Assembly: GCA_018830645.1 (NCBI GenBank)
Contig: JAHJSA010000093.1
Location: 1 to 64,000, forward strand
DNA from: Actinomycetota bacterium
Lineage (GTDB): Bacteria; Actinomycetota; Thermoleophilia; RBG-16-64-13
DNA length: 64,000 nt
Direction: 5' to 3'
The notes under the pieces are model-generated. The model searched no databases and was not told the DNA's origin. It saw only the letters and a program-made list of their open reading frames with translations. The position numbers were made by a program, and so were the translations under genes. Positions 9,289 through 17,463 of the stretch are shown in pieces; within the stretch, counting starts at the first letter, position 1, and the number at the start of each line of letters is the position of its first letter.

Positions 9289-10950
9289 CTAGAAGAGGCC
9301 GACAATCGTACCGTCGACCAAGTCGATAGCCTCAGCCGCGGGCTTCTTGGGGAGACCGGGCATGGTCATCATCTTGCCGCAGACGGGCACGATGAAGCCC
9401 GCTCCAGCGGACAGTCGCACCTCGCGGACGGTAAGCCTCCAGCCCGTGGGACGGCCGATCTTGGTCTTGTCGTCCGACAGGGAAGACTGGGTCTTCGCCA
9501 TGCAGATGGGAAGCCCGGAGTACCCGTTCTTGGTGAAGCGCGCGATAGCCTCTTCGGCCTCCGGAGTGTAGTCGACACCGTCGGCGCCGTAGATCTTGGT
9601 GGCTATGGCCTCGATCTTCTCCTGGATGCTCTCGTCGAGCCCGTAGAGGAACTTGAAGTCCGGAGTCTCCTCGTCGCAGATGCGCACGACTTCCTTGGCC
9701 AGTTCCACACCGCCGTCGCCGCCCTTGGCCCACACGTCGGAGAGCACGACCTTGGAGCCCATGGCCTTGACCTTCTCGTCGAGAAGCGCCACTTCACTGT
9801 CGGTGTCGTCGGGGAAGCGGTTGATGGCCACGACCACGGGGACACCGTACAGCTGCATGTTCTCCACGTGTTTCTGCAGGTTGTCGAGGCCCTTCTCCAA
9901 CGCGCCCAGATCCTCGGCCTTCAGGTCGGCGAAGGCCACACCGCCGTGCGTCTTGAGCGCACGGATGGTGGCCACGAGCACCACGCAGTCGGGAGTGAGT
10001 TCCGCGTAGCGGCACTTGATGTCGAAGAACTTCTCCGCGCCGAGGTCGGCGGCGAAACCGGCTTCCGTGACGCAGTAGTCGGCCAGCTTGAGTCCGAGCT
10101 TGGTCGCCTGCACCGAGTTGCAGCCGTGGGCGATGTTGGCGAACGGACCGCCGTGAAGGATGGCCGGGGTGTTCTCGAGAGTCTGCACCAGGTTCGGCAT
10201 GAGGGCGTCCTTCAGAAGGACGGCCATGGAGCCCGAGACCTTGATGTCTTTCGCGGTGACCGGGGTGCCCGACTTCGAGTAGCCCAGGATGATGCGGTCG
10301 AGACGGGCCTTCAGGTCTTCGAGGTCGGTGGCGAGACACAGGATGGCCATGACTTCGGAAGCCACGGTGATGTCGAAACGGCTCTTGCGCTCGACGCCTT
10401 CACCTTCTTGGCCCACGGTGACACTACGCAGGGCCCGATCGTTCAGGTCGACGACGCGCGGCCACACGATGTTCTCGGTGTCGATGTCGAGCTCGTTGCC
10501 ATGGAACAGATGGTTGTCGAGCACCGCGGCGCACAGGTTGTGAGCGGTGGTGATGGCGTGCAGGTCGCCGGTGAAGTGAAGGTTGATGTCTTCCATCGGT
10601 ACGACCTGGGCGTAGCCGCCTCCCGCCGCGCCGCCCTTGATCCCGAAGGAAGGACCGAGGGAAGGTTCCCGAAGAGTGGTCACGACGTTCTTACCGATCT
10701 TCGCCAGACCCATGGAGAGGCCCACGTTGGTGGTGGTCTTGCCTTCGCCCGCGGGCGTCGGGGTGATCGCGGTGCACAGGATCAACTTGCCGTCAGGCTT
10801 GTCGGCCAGACGATCGAACACGTCGAGGTGGATCTTCGCCTTGTACTTCCCGTACAGGTCGATCTCGTCCTCACCGAGACCAAGGTCCTTCGCCACGTCC
10901 ACAATCGGCTTGAGCGTGGCTTCCTGGGCGATCTGGATATCGCTTTTCAC
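9289..10950 (-). CDS. fhs: formate--tetrahydrofolate ligase
   Basis: The enzyme activates formate with ATP and tetrahydrofolate to 10-formyl-THF, the first THF-dependent step of the methyl branch. The 553-residue length is family standard. The P-loop is [16 protein letters not shown] (about residues 63-78), followed by [18 protein letters not shown] and [12 protein letters not shown]. The start is a GTG at 10950 with AGGAGG 10 nt upstream. It is the first gene of the leftward Wood-Ljungdahl operon and lies directly behind a near-consensus promoter (10996-11023). Confidence 0.97.
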   Translation of the reverse strand: MKSDIQIAQEATLKPIVDVAKDLGLGEDEIDLYGKYKAKIHLDVFDRLADKPDGKLILCTAITPTPAGEGKTTTNVGLSMGLAKIGKNVVTTLREPSLGPSFGIKGGAAGGGYAQVVPMEDINLHFTGDLHAITTAHNLCAAVLDNHLFHGNELDIDTENIVWPRVVDLNDRALRSVTVGQEGEGVERKSRFDITVASEVMAILCLATDLEDLKARLDRIILGYSKSGTPVTAKDIKVSGSMAVLLKDALMPNLVQTLENTPAILHGGPFANIAHGCNSVQATKLGLKLADYCVTEAGFAADLGAEKFFDIKCRYAELTPDCVVLVATIRALKTHGGVAFADLKAEDLGALEKGLDNLQKHVENMQLYGVPVVVAINRFPDDTDSEVALLDEKVKAMGSKVVLSDVWAKGGDGGVELAKEVVRICDEETPDFKFLYGLDESIQEKIEAIATKIYGADGVDYTPEAEEAIARFTKNGYSGLPICMAKTQSSLSDDKTKIGRPTGWRLTVREVRLSAGAGFIVPVCGKMMTMPGLPKKPAAEAIDLVDGTIVGLF

Positions 10951-10982
10951 GCCTCCCGTTCCTCCTCTGATGGGGGGTCAAC

Positions 10983-10992
10983 CGTCCGGACG
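10983..10992. promoter_or_regulatory. 10-bp palindrome at the fhs transcription start (putative operator)
   Basis: CGTCCGGACG is a perfect palindrome placed 3 nt downstream of the -10 box, so it would overlap position +1 of the fhs transcript. A short regulator site is possible, but 10 bp of GC-rich palindrome can arise by chance in this composition. Confidence 0.35.
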
Positions 10993-10995
10993 ACC

Positions 10996-11023
10996 ATTAT
11001 AGTAACGACTGGCTCTAAATCAA
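10996..11023 (-). promoter_or_regulatory. strong sigma70-type promoter of the Wood-Ljungdahl operon
   Basis: On the minus strand a -35 box TTGATT (11023-11018) and a perfect -10 box TATAAT (11001-10996) are separated by 16 nt. The surrounding sequence is unusually AT-rich for this window. Transcription should start near 10989 and give a leader of about 40 nt before the fhs GTG. Confidence 0.8.
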
Positions 11024-11058
11024 TAGCCATTGTCCCGTGCAGCGGCCCAGTTCGCCGT

Positions 11059-12318
11059 TTAGCGGTCGCTCTGTACCACTGGTCGCTCCGCGAGCAGGCG
11101 GCGCGCGTTCTCGGCGGCCCGCGCCATGACTTCCTTGAGGGGCAGGTCGAGCACCTCGGCAGCCCGGGCGGCGTCTTCGAACTCAGTTGCCACCGTCACG
11201 GGAAGGCCGCCGCGCCGGCCGATCTTCACACCTATCGTCTGCCCATCCATCGACACGTGGATGATCTCCCTCTCGAGCAGGTGGCGGGACTTCTCCGATC
11301 GGCGCACCCCGAACGTCGTGGATTCGCGGAAGACGAGATCGACCAGCCGCGCCTCGTGCTCCGGACGGCACAACACCGAGAGCTCCAACCCGGGCCTGTT
11401 CTTCTTCATGAACACGGGCGACCACCAGGCGTCGAGCGCTCCGGCCTGCATGAGCAGGCCGAGGAGGTGCCCGGCGATCTCGGGAGAACCGTCGTCGATG
11501 GTGGCCTCAAGCACGACGACCATCTGCGCCTCCAGCTGCTCCCCACCAGGATCCGGCGCCGTGTCCGGATTCCACCCCGGGTTCGCGGTGGTCTCGCCCA
11601 ACAGCGCGCGGAGCACGTTGGGCCCGTGTTCGAGGTGGCGCGCTCCGCCCCCGAAGCCCACCCGCTCCACCACCATGGGCGGCACGCCCCGCAAAAGCCC
11701 TCCGGACTCGGTGAGCAACAGGGCGCCGGTCGGCGTGGTCACCTCACTCCGCTCGGGCCCCGCCAGCACGGGCACGCCCTTCAGGAGTTCAAGTGTGGCC
11801 GGAGCGGGCACCCCGAGCTTCCCGTGCTCGGTGTCCACGGTGCCCGACCCGAGTGGGACGGGGCCGTGAAACGCGCGATCCACCGCGAGGGCCTCGAGGA
11901 GCGCAAAGGTCCCCACCACGTCCACGATGGTATCGGCGCCACCGAGTTCGTGGAAGTGGACGGTTTCCGGCGACACGCTGTGGATGCCCCCCTCGACCTC
12001 CGCCAGCCGGCGTAGCGCCGCCAGCGAGCGTTTTCGCACCGCAGGCGACAGGGCGGTAGCCGCCTCAAGAAGACGCTCGAAGCCGGCCAGGTCGTGGGTG
12101 GGAGTGTCGGACGGCACGACCACGTCCACCCTCGTGCACCCAACACCCCGCGAGGTAGCTCGCCAGGCCTCGACCCGCACTCCCGGAAGGCCGAGAGCGT
12201 CCACTGCCTCTTCGAGGCGGCCGACAAGTCCCTCCCCGGAGTCGAGCGAGAGCAGCGCGCCGAGGAGCATGTCCCCAGAGGCCCCGGCCCACGGGTCAAA
12301 GTAGACGATGCGTGCCAC
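11059..12318 (-). CDS. larC: nickel insertion protein LarC (nickel-pincer nucleotide synthesis)
   Basis: LarC inserts nickel into the pyridinium bisthiocarboxylate nucleotide in a CTP-dependent way, completing the nickel-pincer cofactor of lactate racemase and related LarA enzymes. The 419-residue protein begins with the signature YFDPWAGASGDMLLGALL and has HFHELGGADTIVDVVG near residue 125. The C-terminal domain is present and the gene is full length. The GTG at 12318 has GAGG 6 nt upstream. It follows the cytochrome gene by 68 bp on the same strand. LarB, LarE and LarA are not in the window, so the target enzyme is unknown. Confidence 0.9.
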   Translation of the reverse strand: MARIVYFDPWAGASGDMLLGALLSLDSGEGLVGRLEEAVDALGLPGVRVEAWRATSRGVGCTRVDVVVPSDTPTHDLAGFERLLEAATALSPAVRKRSLAALRRLAEVEGGIHSVSPETVHFHELGGADTIVDVVGTFALLEALAVDRAFHGPVPLGSGTVDTEHGKLGVPAPATLELLKGVPVLAGPERSEVTTPTGALLLTESGGLLRGVPPMVVERVGFGGGARHLEHGPNVLRALLGETTANPGWNPDTAPDPGGEQLEAQMVVVLEATIDDGSPEIAGHLLGLLMQAGALDAWWSPVFMKKNRPGLELSVLCRPEHEARLVDLVFRESTTFGVRRSEKSRHLLEREIIHVSMDGQTIGVKIGRRGGLPVTVATEFEDAARAAEVLDLPLKEVMARAAENARRLLAERPVVQSDR

Positions 12319-12386
12319 CGGTCACCTCACCTTCCGATCCGGATGCGGCCGCTTCGGGATCGGCACCCGGGCCGAACCGGTCTCTC

Positions 12387-13262
12387 CTAGAACGCTTTGT
12401 ACTCTCCCGTGGTGTGGCAGTGCGCGCAGGTAGTGGAGTTGTGGCACTGGAAGCACGGGAGCACCCCCGCCTGCGCCACAACACCCCTGTGCTGCCTGGT
12501 CCAGGGCACGTCCCCCGCTTCGAACCCCGTGTGGTGGCATTCGTTGCACAAGGTGCGGGCCGGATGACAGGTGCCGCAGGCGCCTTCGCCCACGTCTCGA
12601 GCCGTCGCGGGATGGGCGGCGGTCCAGTCTCCCTGATGTGGCATGTCGACCTTGTGACAGTCGATGCAGAAGCCGGCGTCATGACACACCGAGCACTCTT
12701 CGGGCCCGCCCAGGCCGTCGATCGCGTGCAGTGCCGCGACGGCGTCGAGGCGTTCCAGGGCGGGGAGCCAATCGGCGTCGTCGTGCGAAAGCGGCACCAG
12801 CCCGAAGTCCGGTGGGTGACACGCGTCGCACGCCCCCGGAGGAGCGCCCGCCTCGTCCTGCGAGTGGCAACCGAAGCACTTGGCCATCGTGGGCTTCACG
12901 ATACCGTCCTCACGATGGGTGGGCACCAGGTGGCAGTCGGGACAGGACGCTCCGGAATCCAGATGCAGATCGTGAGTGAAGTTCGACACCAAGACGCCGT
13001 CGCGGCCCACCGACCCGTCGAACCGGCTGTGGCAGTCGGGGCACTGGGCGAAGTTTCCGGGAAGTTCGACACCCACGAGCGAGTCGCCGGTCGTGTCCTC
13101 GGTGGAGGCCGTGGTCGCGGTGGGCCCTGAATCGGTGGTCGAAGATGGAGGAACGGGATCGTCCGTAGCGGCGCGACATCCGGCGAACAGCACGAGGATG
13201 GTGGCCATCGCGGCGGTGACGGCGAACAGACTCCTCGCTCGGTTCTTCGTGTTCGCAGCCAT
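12387..13262 (-). CDS. multiheme c-type cytochrome lipoprotein with ten CXXCH motifs
   Basis: The 291-residue protein has a lipoprotein signal peptide with lipobox LFAGC (Cys29), a Ser/Thr-rich linker, and then ten CXXCH heme-binding motifs: CPDCH twice, CFGCH, CDACH, CSVCH, CIDCH, CGTCH, CNECH, CFQCH and CAHCH. Extra His residues (for example THDLHLD) could serve as distal ligands. It should be anchored on the outer face of the membrane and shuttle electrons. The ATG at 13262 has GGAGG 7 nt upstream, and a promoter lies at 13329-13357. No quinol oxidase or partner subunit is adjacent, so the role is open; I do not recognise a named family such as NrfH or NapC. Confidence 0.9.
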   Translation of the reverse strand: MAANTKNRARSLFAVTAAMATILVLFAGCRAATDDPVPPSSTTDSGPTATTASTEDTTGDSLVGVELPGNFAQCPDCHSRFDGSVGRDGVLVSNFTHDLHLDSGASCPDCHLVPTHREDGIVKPTMAKCFGCHSQDEAGAPPGACDACHPPDFGLVPLSHDDADWLPALERLDAVAALHAIDGLGGPEECSVCHDAGFCIDCHKVDMPHQGDWTAAHPATARDVGEGACGTCHPARTLCNECHHTGFEAGDVPWTRQHRGVVAQAGVLPCFQCHNSTTCAHCHTTGEYKAF

Positions 13263-13328
13263 CGGAGACCTCCGTGTACCGTGCCCGTCGGAAAAGCCGC
13301 CGCGGATCCCCGGGGCGCTCGCCGGGCA

Positions 13329-13357
13329 ATCATAGACTCACCCGCAGCCCATCACAA
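13329..13357 (-). promoter_or_regulatory. promoter of the cytochrome-larC unit
   Basis: On the minus strand TTGTGA (13357-13352) and TATGAT (13334-13329) are separated by 17 nt, a good sigma70-type match. The predicted leader before the cytochrome ATG is about 60 nt. Confidence 0.65.
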
Positions 13358-13369
13358 GGCGACGCCCGA

Positions 13370-13398
13370 TTGCATTCCACAGGATACCGCCATAGACT
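13370..13398 (+). promoter_or_regulatory. promoter of the XRE regulator gene
   Basis: On the plus strand TTGCAT (13370-13375) and TAGACT (13393-13398) are 17 nt apart. It is back to back with the cytochrome promoter, so the regulator could control the divergent cytochrome unit (inference). Confidence 0.5.
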
Positions 13399-13535
13399 GC
13401 AGCACATGGCGCGCAGACTGCGGCGGCCCTGCCGGGCCGACGGCTTGCTCCGCCACGATTCGACGGGCGGCCCACGATCGAGGTGTGCTCGCCTTCGATG
13501 GGCGCGTCCGCGACACGGTCCGCTCGGAGGCACTT

Positions 13536-13913
13536 TTGGCCCACAGGCGACTCGCAGACTACATCGGCATGACCATCCGCCGCCTCCGCACAGAGCGGGA
13601 ATTCACTTTGCAGGCGCTCGCCGACGAATCTGGCATCTCGAAGAGCTACCTGGGCGATATCGAGAAGGGCCGCAAGAACCCCACGACGGACGTGGTCGAG
13701 GCGGTGGCCGAGGCCCTCGGGGTCCCGGCCCGGCGCCTGCTCTATCACGCCGCCCTCGACGAGGACGACCCCCTCTTCGAGTCCGGCCAACTGACCCTCG
13801 AAGCCGATACGGAAGAGGCGCTCGAGCTGCGAGAGCTCACCCAGCTCGCCCGCCGCCTTCGCCCCGTGGACCGCCGCCTCGTGCTCGAACTCGTGCGCAG
13901 ACTATCCCGCTGA
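13536..13913 (+). CDS. XRE-family helix-turn-helix transcriptional regulator
   Basis: The protein has an N-terminal Cro/C1-type HTH: IGMTIRRLRTEREFTLQALA, then SGISKSYLGDIEKGRKNP as turn and recognition helix, and a leucine-rich helical tail containing LELRELTQLARRLRPVDRR. I chose the TTG at 13536 because GGAGG lies exactly 5 nt upstream; an in-frame GTG at 13485 and the ATG at 13569 are alternatives. With the TTG start it is 125 residues. It is divergent from the multiheme cytochrome and is followed after 5 bp by a CPBP membrane protease gene, so the latter may be co-transcribed. The ligand or signal is unknown. Confidence 0.85.
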   Translation: MAHRRLADYIGMTIRRLRTEREFTLQALADESGISKSYLGDIEKGRKNPTTDVVEAVAEALGVPARRLLYHAALDEDDPLFESGQLTLEADTEEALELRELTQLARRLRPVDRRLVLELVRRLSR

Positions 13914-13918
13914 ACCGC

Positions 13919-14680
13919 GTGCACGCCGGCGAGGAGCCCGAACCTACCCCCACGCCCCCTTCCCTTTCTCGGGTGGGCACCTGGCCCGTGGCCCTGGCTG
14001 TGCTGCTCCTGGCATATGTGGTGGGTTCGGGCGTCACCGCGTTGCTCGCCGGTCTCATCGGCGACGGAGCCACGACGCCGGGATTCGGAGCCCGCTCTCT
14101 CGGCGACCCGAGGGTAGTGGCTCTGGCCATACTCGCCACGGACGCCGCGCTGCTCGCCGGTGTGTACCTGGTCGTGATCCGGCGCGGCGTCGCCGGCTGG
14201 CGAGACCTCGGGCTCCGCGCCTCGGGAACGCGAAGACCGGTTGTCGTCGGCCTCGGGTACGGCCTTTTGTTCGTCTTGGCGTCAGGATCCATCTCCCTGC
14301 TGCTCGCCGCGTTCGGCGTGCAGCAGGACCAAGCAGCCTTGTTCCCGCTGACCGACGCCGGGCCGTGGGCCCGCGCCGCTCTGGTGACGGCGGGCGTCGT
14401 CTTCGCACCTGTCGCCGAGGAGGTGTTCTTCAGGGGGTTCGTCTTCCAGGCAATGGCCGCGCGGAAGGGACTGGTGCGCGGCCTGATCTACAGCTCCATC
14501 CTGTTCGCGGCGGTGCACGGGAACGTGGCGGCGTTCCTCCCCCTCATCGCCGGTTCCGCGGTGCTCGCGTACTCCTTACACCGCACCGGGACGCTCTGGG
14601 TGCCCATCTTCGCCCACGCGTTCAACAACGCGTTCGCGTTCGCCGCACTCCTGCTCTCTTCGAGCCCCCCGCCGAGCTAG
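13919..14680 (+). CDS. CPBP-family intramembrane glutamic endopeptidase
   Basis: A polytopic membrane protein of about 253 residues with the Abi/CAAX protease motifs: EEVFFRGFVFQAMAARKG (EExxxR type), FAAVHGN and FAHAFNNAFAF. At least six hydrophobic segments are visible, starting with VALAVLLLAYVVGSGV. These are presumed CAAX-like or self-immunity intramembrane proteases; the substrate cannot be deduced. The start is uncertain: the GTG at 13919 is the first plausible start after the regulator stop, but I see no ribosome-binding site, so coupling to the XRE gene is likely. Confidence 0.85.
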   Translation: MHAGEEPEPTPTPPSLSRVGTWPVALAVLLLAYVVGSGVTALLAGLIGDGATTPGFGARSLGDPRVVALAILATDAALLAGVYLVVIRRGVAGWRDLGLRASGTRRPVVVGLGYGLLFVLASGSISLLLAAFGVQQDQAALFPLTDAGPWARAALVTAGVVFAPVAEEVFFRGFVFQAMAARKGLVRGLIYSSILFAAVHGNVAAFLPLIAGSAVLAYSLHRTGTLWVPIFAHAFNNAFAFAALLLSSSPPPS

Positions 14681-14716
14681 GCCCGGCGCTCGCCGAACCC
14701 GGTCCAGCCCACCGAG

Positions 14717-15091
14717 CTAGGCCCAGCCCATCTCCTCCAGGCGCTCGTCGGAGATGCCGTAGAAGTGGGCGATCTCGTGGATCACCGTGTCGCGCACCTC
14801 TTCGCGCACCGCCTCGGCGTCGTCACCCGCGGCGGCTTCGATCGAGCCCTGATACAGGACGATGCGATCGGGGAGGGCGGCGTACGACGAGTCCCGTTCG
14901 GTGAGAGGCACGCCCAGGTAGAGCCCGAGCAGCGACGATGGGTCTTCTCCCGCCAGCCCGACCTCTTCCAGGTCTTCTTCGCTCGGCCACTCCTCGATCA
15001 CCACGTCGACGTTCTCCAGGTGCGCGAGGATCTCTTCGGGCAGGGAGTCGAGCGCCTCCGCCGCCAACTTCTCGAATCGCGCGTCATCCAT
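14717..15091 (-). CDS. zincin-like metallopeptidase family protein (DUF1025/MMP type)
   Basis: A 124-residue acidic cytosolic protein with the zinc motif HEIAHFYGISDERLEEMG near the C-terminus and the upstream strand LPDRIVLYQGSIE, which together define the small actinobacterial metallopeptidase family PF06262. The physiological substrate is unknown. Its ATG at 15091 overlaps the end of rdgB by 8 bp, so it is the last gene of the murI-rph-rdgB unit. It converges with the CPBP gene. Confidence 0.85.
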   Translation of the reverse strand: MDDARFEKLAAEALDSLPEEILAHLENVDVVIEEWPSEEDLEEVGLAGEDPSSLLGLYLGVPLTERDSSYAALPDRIVLYQGSIEAAAGDDAEAVREEVRDTVIHEIAHFYGISDERLEEMGWA

Positions 15092-15722
15092 CGGCGAACG
15101 CTCCCTCCTGCCGTAACGCTTCGAGGAGGGTGCTCACCGCGCGCCCCCGGTGCGAGATCTGGTCTTTGCTCTCTGGACCGGCCTCGGCGAGAGTGATGTC
15201 CCATCCGTTCGGAACGAACACCGGGTCGTAGCCGAACCCGTCGAGTCCCCTCGGGTGGTGCGTCACGGAACCGGGGAGCAGGCCTTGAGCTTCACGAAGC
15301 CCCCCCGAGGAAGGCGGGCCCGGCAGCACCAGTGCGAGTGCACACACGAACCGAGCCTCACGATCGGTGCACGCTCCCAAACGTTCCAAGAGAAGAGCCA
15401 CGTTGGCTTCATCCGAGGCGTCCTCGCCGGCGAAGCGGGCGGAGCGCACACCCGGAAGCCCGCCCAGAGCCGCCACCTCGATACCCGAGTCGTCGGCCAG
15501 CACCGCCACGGCTCCGCCGAGGGCATCGAACGCCCCGTACGCCTTCAGACGCGCGTTCTCGGCGAAGGTGACACCCGTCTCTTCCGGCAGCACCACGCCA
15601 GAAGGAAGGGGCTCGACGGAGAAGCGCGATCCAAGGAGGCGGCCGAATTCACGTGTCTTCCCCGGGTTAGCGGTGGCGACGACCAACCGCAGGACGGTCC
15701 GCATCTCCGCCGAAGTGGTCAT
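15084..15722 (-). CDS. rdgB: non-canonical purine NTP pyrophosphatase (RdgB/HAM1)
   Basis: The enzyme hydrolyses ITP, dITP and XTP to keep damaged purines out of nucleic acids. The 212-residue protein has the N-terminal VVATANPGKTREFGRLLG, the core LADDSGIEVAALGGLPGVRS and the tail GFGYDPVFVPNG, followed by SHRGRAV. The ATG at 15722 overlaps the rph stop (ATGA), showing tight coupling, and the 3' end overlaps the metallopeptidase start. Confidence 0.95.
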   Translation of the reverse strand: MTTSAEMRTVLRLVVATANPGKTREFGRLLGSRFSVEPLPSGVVLPEETGVTFAENARLKAYGAFDALGGAVAVLADDSGIEVAALGGLPGVRSARFAGEDASDEANVALLLERLGACTDREARFVCALALVLPGPPSSGGLREAQGLLPGSVTHHPRGLDGFGYDPVFVPNGWDITLAEAGPESKDQISHRGRAVSTLLEALRQEGAFADG

Positions 15723-16462
15723 TCCGCCGCGTATATCCGGCGCACCAGATCTGTCTGAGCGGCCGATATCTCCTCGATCCCCGCCGCGGCCAGGTCGAGG
15801 AGTTGGTCGAAGGCGATCCGATCGAACGCGTCGCCCTCGGCGGTGGCCTGCACTTCGATCAGGCGTCCGCTACCGGTCATCACCACGTTCATGTCTACGT
15901 CGGCCGTCGAATCCTGCGCGTAGTCCAGGTCGAGGAACGGCATGCCTCCCACGAGCCCCACGCTCACCGCTCCCACGGAGTCCGTGAGCGGCATGGCCTT
16001 CATCATCTTCCGGTCGACCGCCCGCTTCAGCGCGAGACACAGCGCGAGGTATCCACCTGAGATCGAGGCGCACCGCGTGCCCCCATCGGCTTCGATGACG
16101 TCACAGTCGACGTACACGGTGCGCTCCCCCATGAGCGAGAGATCGGTCACCGCCCGAAGGCTGCGCCCGATCAGACGCTGGATCTCGACGGTGCGGCCAC
16201 CCTGACGCCCGCTCACCGCTTCACGCGACGAGCGCTCAGACGTCGACCCCGGCAGGAGGGAGTACTCCGCTGTGAGCCACCCTCCCCCGGTCCCTCGCAA
16301 CCGGCGCGGGACACCACCCGTGATACTCGCCGTGCAGAGCACACGCGTGCGGCCCAACTCGAAGAGCACGCAGCCGTCCGCCGAGCGCACGAAGTCGGGA
16401 GTGATCACCAGCGGCCGCATCTCGGCGGGCGAGCGCTCTACCACGTCTGGTCCTGAACTCAT
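15719..16462 (-). CDS. rph: ribonuclease PH
   Basis: A phosphorolytic 3'-5' exoribonuclease that trims tRNA 3' ends. The 247-residue length is standard. Hallmarks include LFELGRTRVLCTASI, WLTAEYSLLPGST, VSGRQGGRTVEIQRLIGRSL and the C-terminal ATAEGDAFDR. The ATG at 16462 has AAAGG 8 nt upstream and lies 5 bp after murI. Confidence 0.95.
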   Translation of the reverse strand: MSSGPDVVERSPAEMRPLVITPDFVRSADGCVLFELGRTRVLCTASITGGVPRRLRGTGGGWLTAEYSLLPGSTSERSSREAVSGRQGGRTVEIQRLIGRSLRAVTDLSLMGERTVYVDCDVIEADGGTRCASISGGYLALCLALKRAVDRKMMKAMPLTDSVGAVSVGLVGGMPFLDLDYAQDSTADVDMNVVMTGSGRLIEVQATAEGDAFDRIAFDQLLDLAAAGIEEISAAQTDLVRRIYAAE

Positions 16463-16467
16463 ACAAG

Positions 16468-17364
16468 TTACCTTTCGTCTGTTGCCGCGAGCGAAGCGCG
16501 CTCCCGGGTCTCCCACAGGACGACTTCCCGTATGGGCAATTGGAGGAATCGAGCGCCCACTCTCCTGAACGACTCCGGATCCCCCGTGGAGTAGAAGCGA
16601 TACCCCCCTTCGCGTCCCGCCCTGTTGCCAACGCCCTTCCGCTCGAGGATCTCTCCCACCTCTCGAGCTATCTCCTCCGCCGAGTTGACCAACGACACCT
16701 GCGGACCGAGAAGCCGTCGCAACATGGGAGTGATCAACGGGTAGTGGGTGCATCCGAGGATCACGGTGTCCACTTCGCTCGCCTTGAGGGGGCCGACGTA
16801 CTGTCTCACCGCCTCTTCCACCTCCTCGGAGAACACGTCACCCTCCTGGATCAGGGGGGCAAGGCGCGGACACTCGACCGGATAGACGTTCACACCCGCG
16901 TCCAGCGACAGCAGAGCCTGCTGGTAGCTCTCCGAGCGCACCGTGGCCTCGGTAGCCATGAGGCCTACCCGTCGGGAACGAGTCTCCTGCACGGCAGCCC
17001 GGGCACCGGGCATCACCACGCCCACGATGGGTGTCTCGAACGCCGCTTGGAGCTGAGGGAGCGCGGCGGCGGCGGCCGAGTTACAGGCCACGACGATCAG
17101 CTTCACCCCCCGCTCCACGAGGAACGACACATTGCGGAAGGCGAGCGATCGCACCTCTTCGAGCGATCTCGACCCGTAGGGGAAGAAGCCCGTGTCACCC
17201 AGGTAGATGAAGTCCTCGGCGGGCAGGTTGACGAGGCACTCGTGAAGCACCGTGAGCCCCCCGACCCCAGAGTCGAAGACCCCGATCGGTCGCGAGTCGA
17301 ACGTCTCGCTGTCCACGGTGCGATCAGTGCGGCCGAGGGACGCATGTTCGGGTTCGGGCTTCAT
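16468..17364 (-). CDS. murI: glutamate racemase
   Basis: The enzyme makes D-glutamate for peptidoglycan. The 298-residue protein has the two catalytic cysteines in VACNSAAAAAL and ILGCTHYPL, and the N-terminal IGVFDSGVGGLTVLHE. I place the start at the ATG at 17364: an extended -10 box (TGA-TAGAAT) ends 8 nt before it and no Shine-Dalgarno sequence is present, so the transcript is probably leaderless. It is divergent from hypF and is the first gene of the murI-rph-rdgB-metallopeptidase unit. Confidence 0.94.
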   Translation of the reverse strand: MKPEPEHASLGRTDRTVDSETFDSRPIGVFDSGVGGLTVLHECLVNLPAEDFIYLGDTGFFPYGSRSLEEVRSLAFRNVSFLVERGVKLIVVACNSAAAAALPQLQAAFETPIVGVVMPGARAAVQETRSRRVGLMATEATVRSESYQQALLSLDAGVNVYPVECPRLAPLIQEGDVFSEEVEEAVRQYVGPLKASEVDTVILGCTHYPLITPMLRRLLGPQVSLVNSAEEIAREVGEILERKGVGNRAGREGGYRFYSTGDPESFRRVGARFLQLPIREVVLWETRERASLAATDER

Positions 17365-17372
17365 GGGGCCGG

Positions 17373-17381
17373 ATTCTATCA
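17373..17381 (-). promoter_or_regulatory. extended -10 promoter of murI
   Basis: On the minus strand TGA directly precedes TAGAAT (17378-17373), forming a TGN-TANNNT extended -10. No -35 box is evident. The box ends 8 nt before the murI ATG, so transcription should begin at or next to the start codon. Confidence 0.55.
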
Positions 17382-17447
17382 GAAGGCGCCGGCCCGCCTG
17401 CCGCACGACGCCTCGCGGGAAGTGAACCTGGGAGGCGGCTCTCTCCA

Positions 17448-17456
17448 TGGTACAGT
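17448..17456 (+). promoter_or_regulatory. extended -10 promoter of hypF
   Basis: TGG followed by TACAGT (17451-17456) gives an extended -10 box ending 7 nt before the hypF ATG. No Shine-Dalgarno sequence lies between. It is back to back with the murI promoter. Confidence 0.5.
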
Positions 17457-17463
17457 GCGCCCC

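Noticed and set aside
9277-12015. Very long plus-strand open frame (912 codons) opposite fhs and larC
   Set aside because: It runs antisense through two well-recognised genes (fhs and larC) and their promoter; its His/Arg/Gly-rich translation has no domain and is what the high-GC complementary strand produces.
15719-16753. Longer rph start at 16753
   Set aside because: The extra 97 codons overlap murI and are not RNase PH-like; the ATG at 16462 has a ribosome-binding site and the normal length.
16540-17463. 308-codon N-terminal extension of the hypF frame
   Set aside because: It is antisense to murI and rph-proximal sequence, has no HypF similarity, and the ATG at 17464 gives the normal acylphosphatase N-terminus behind a -10 box.
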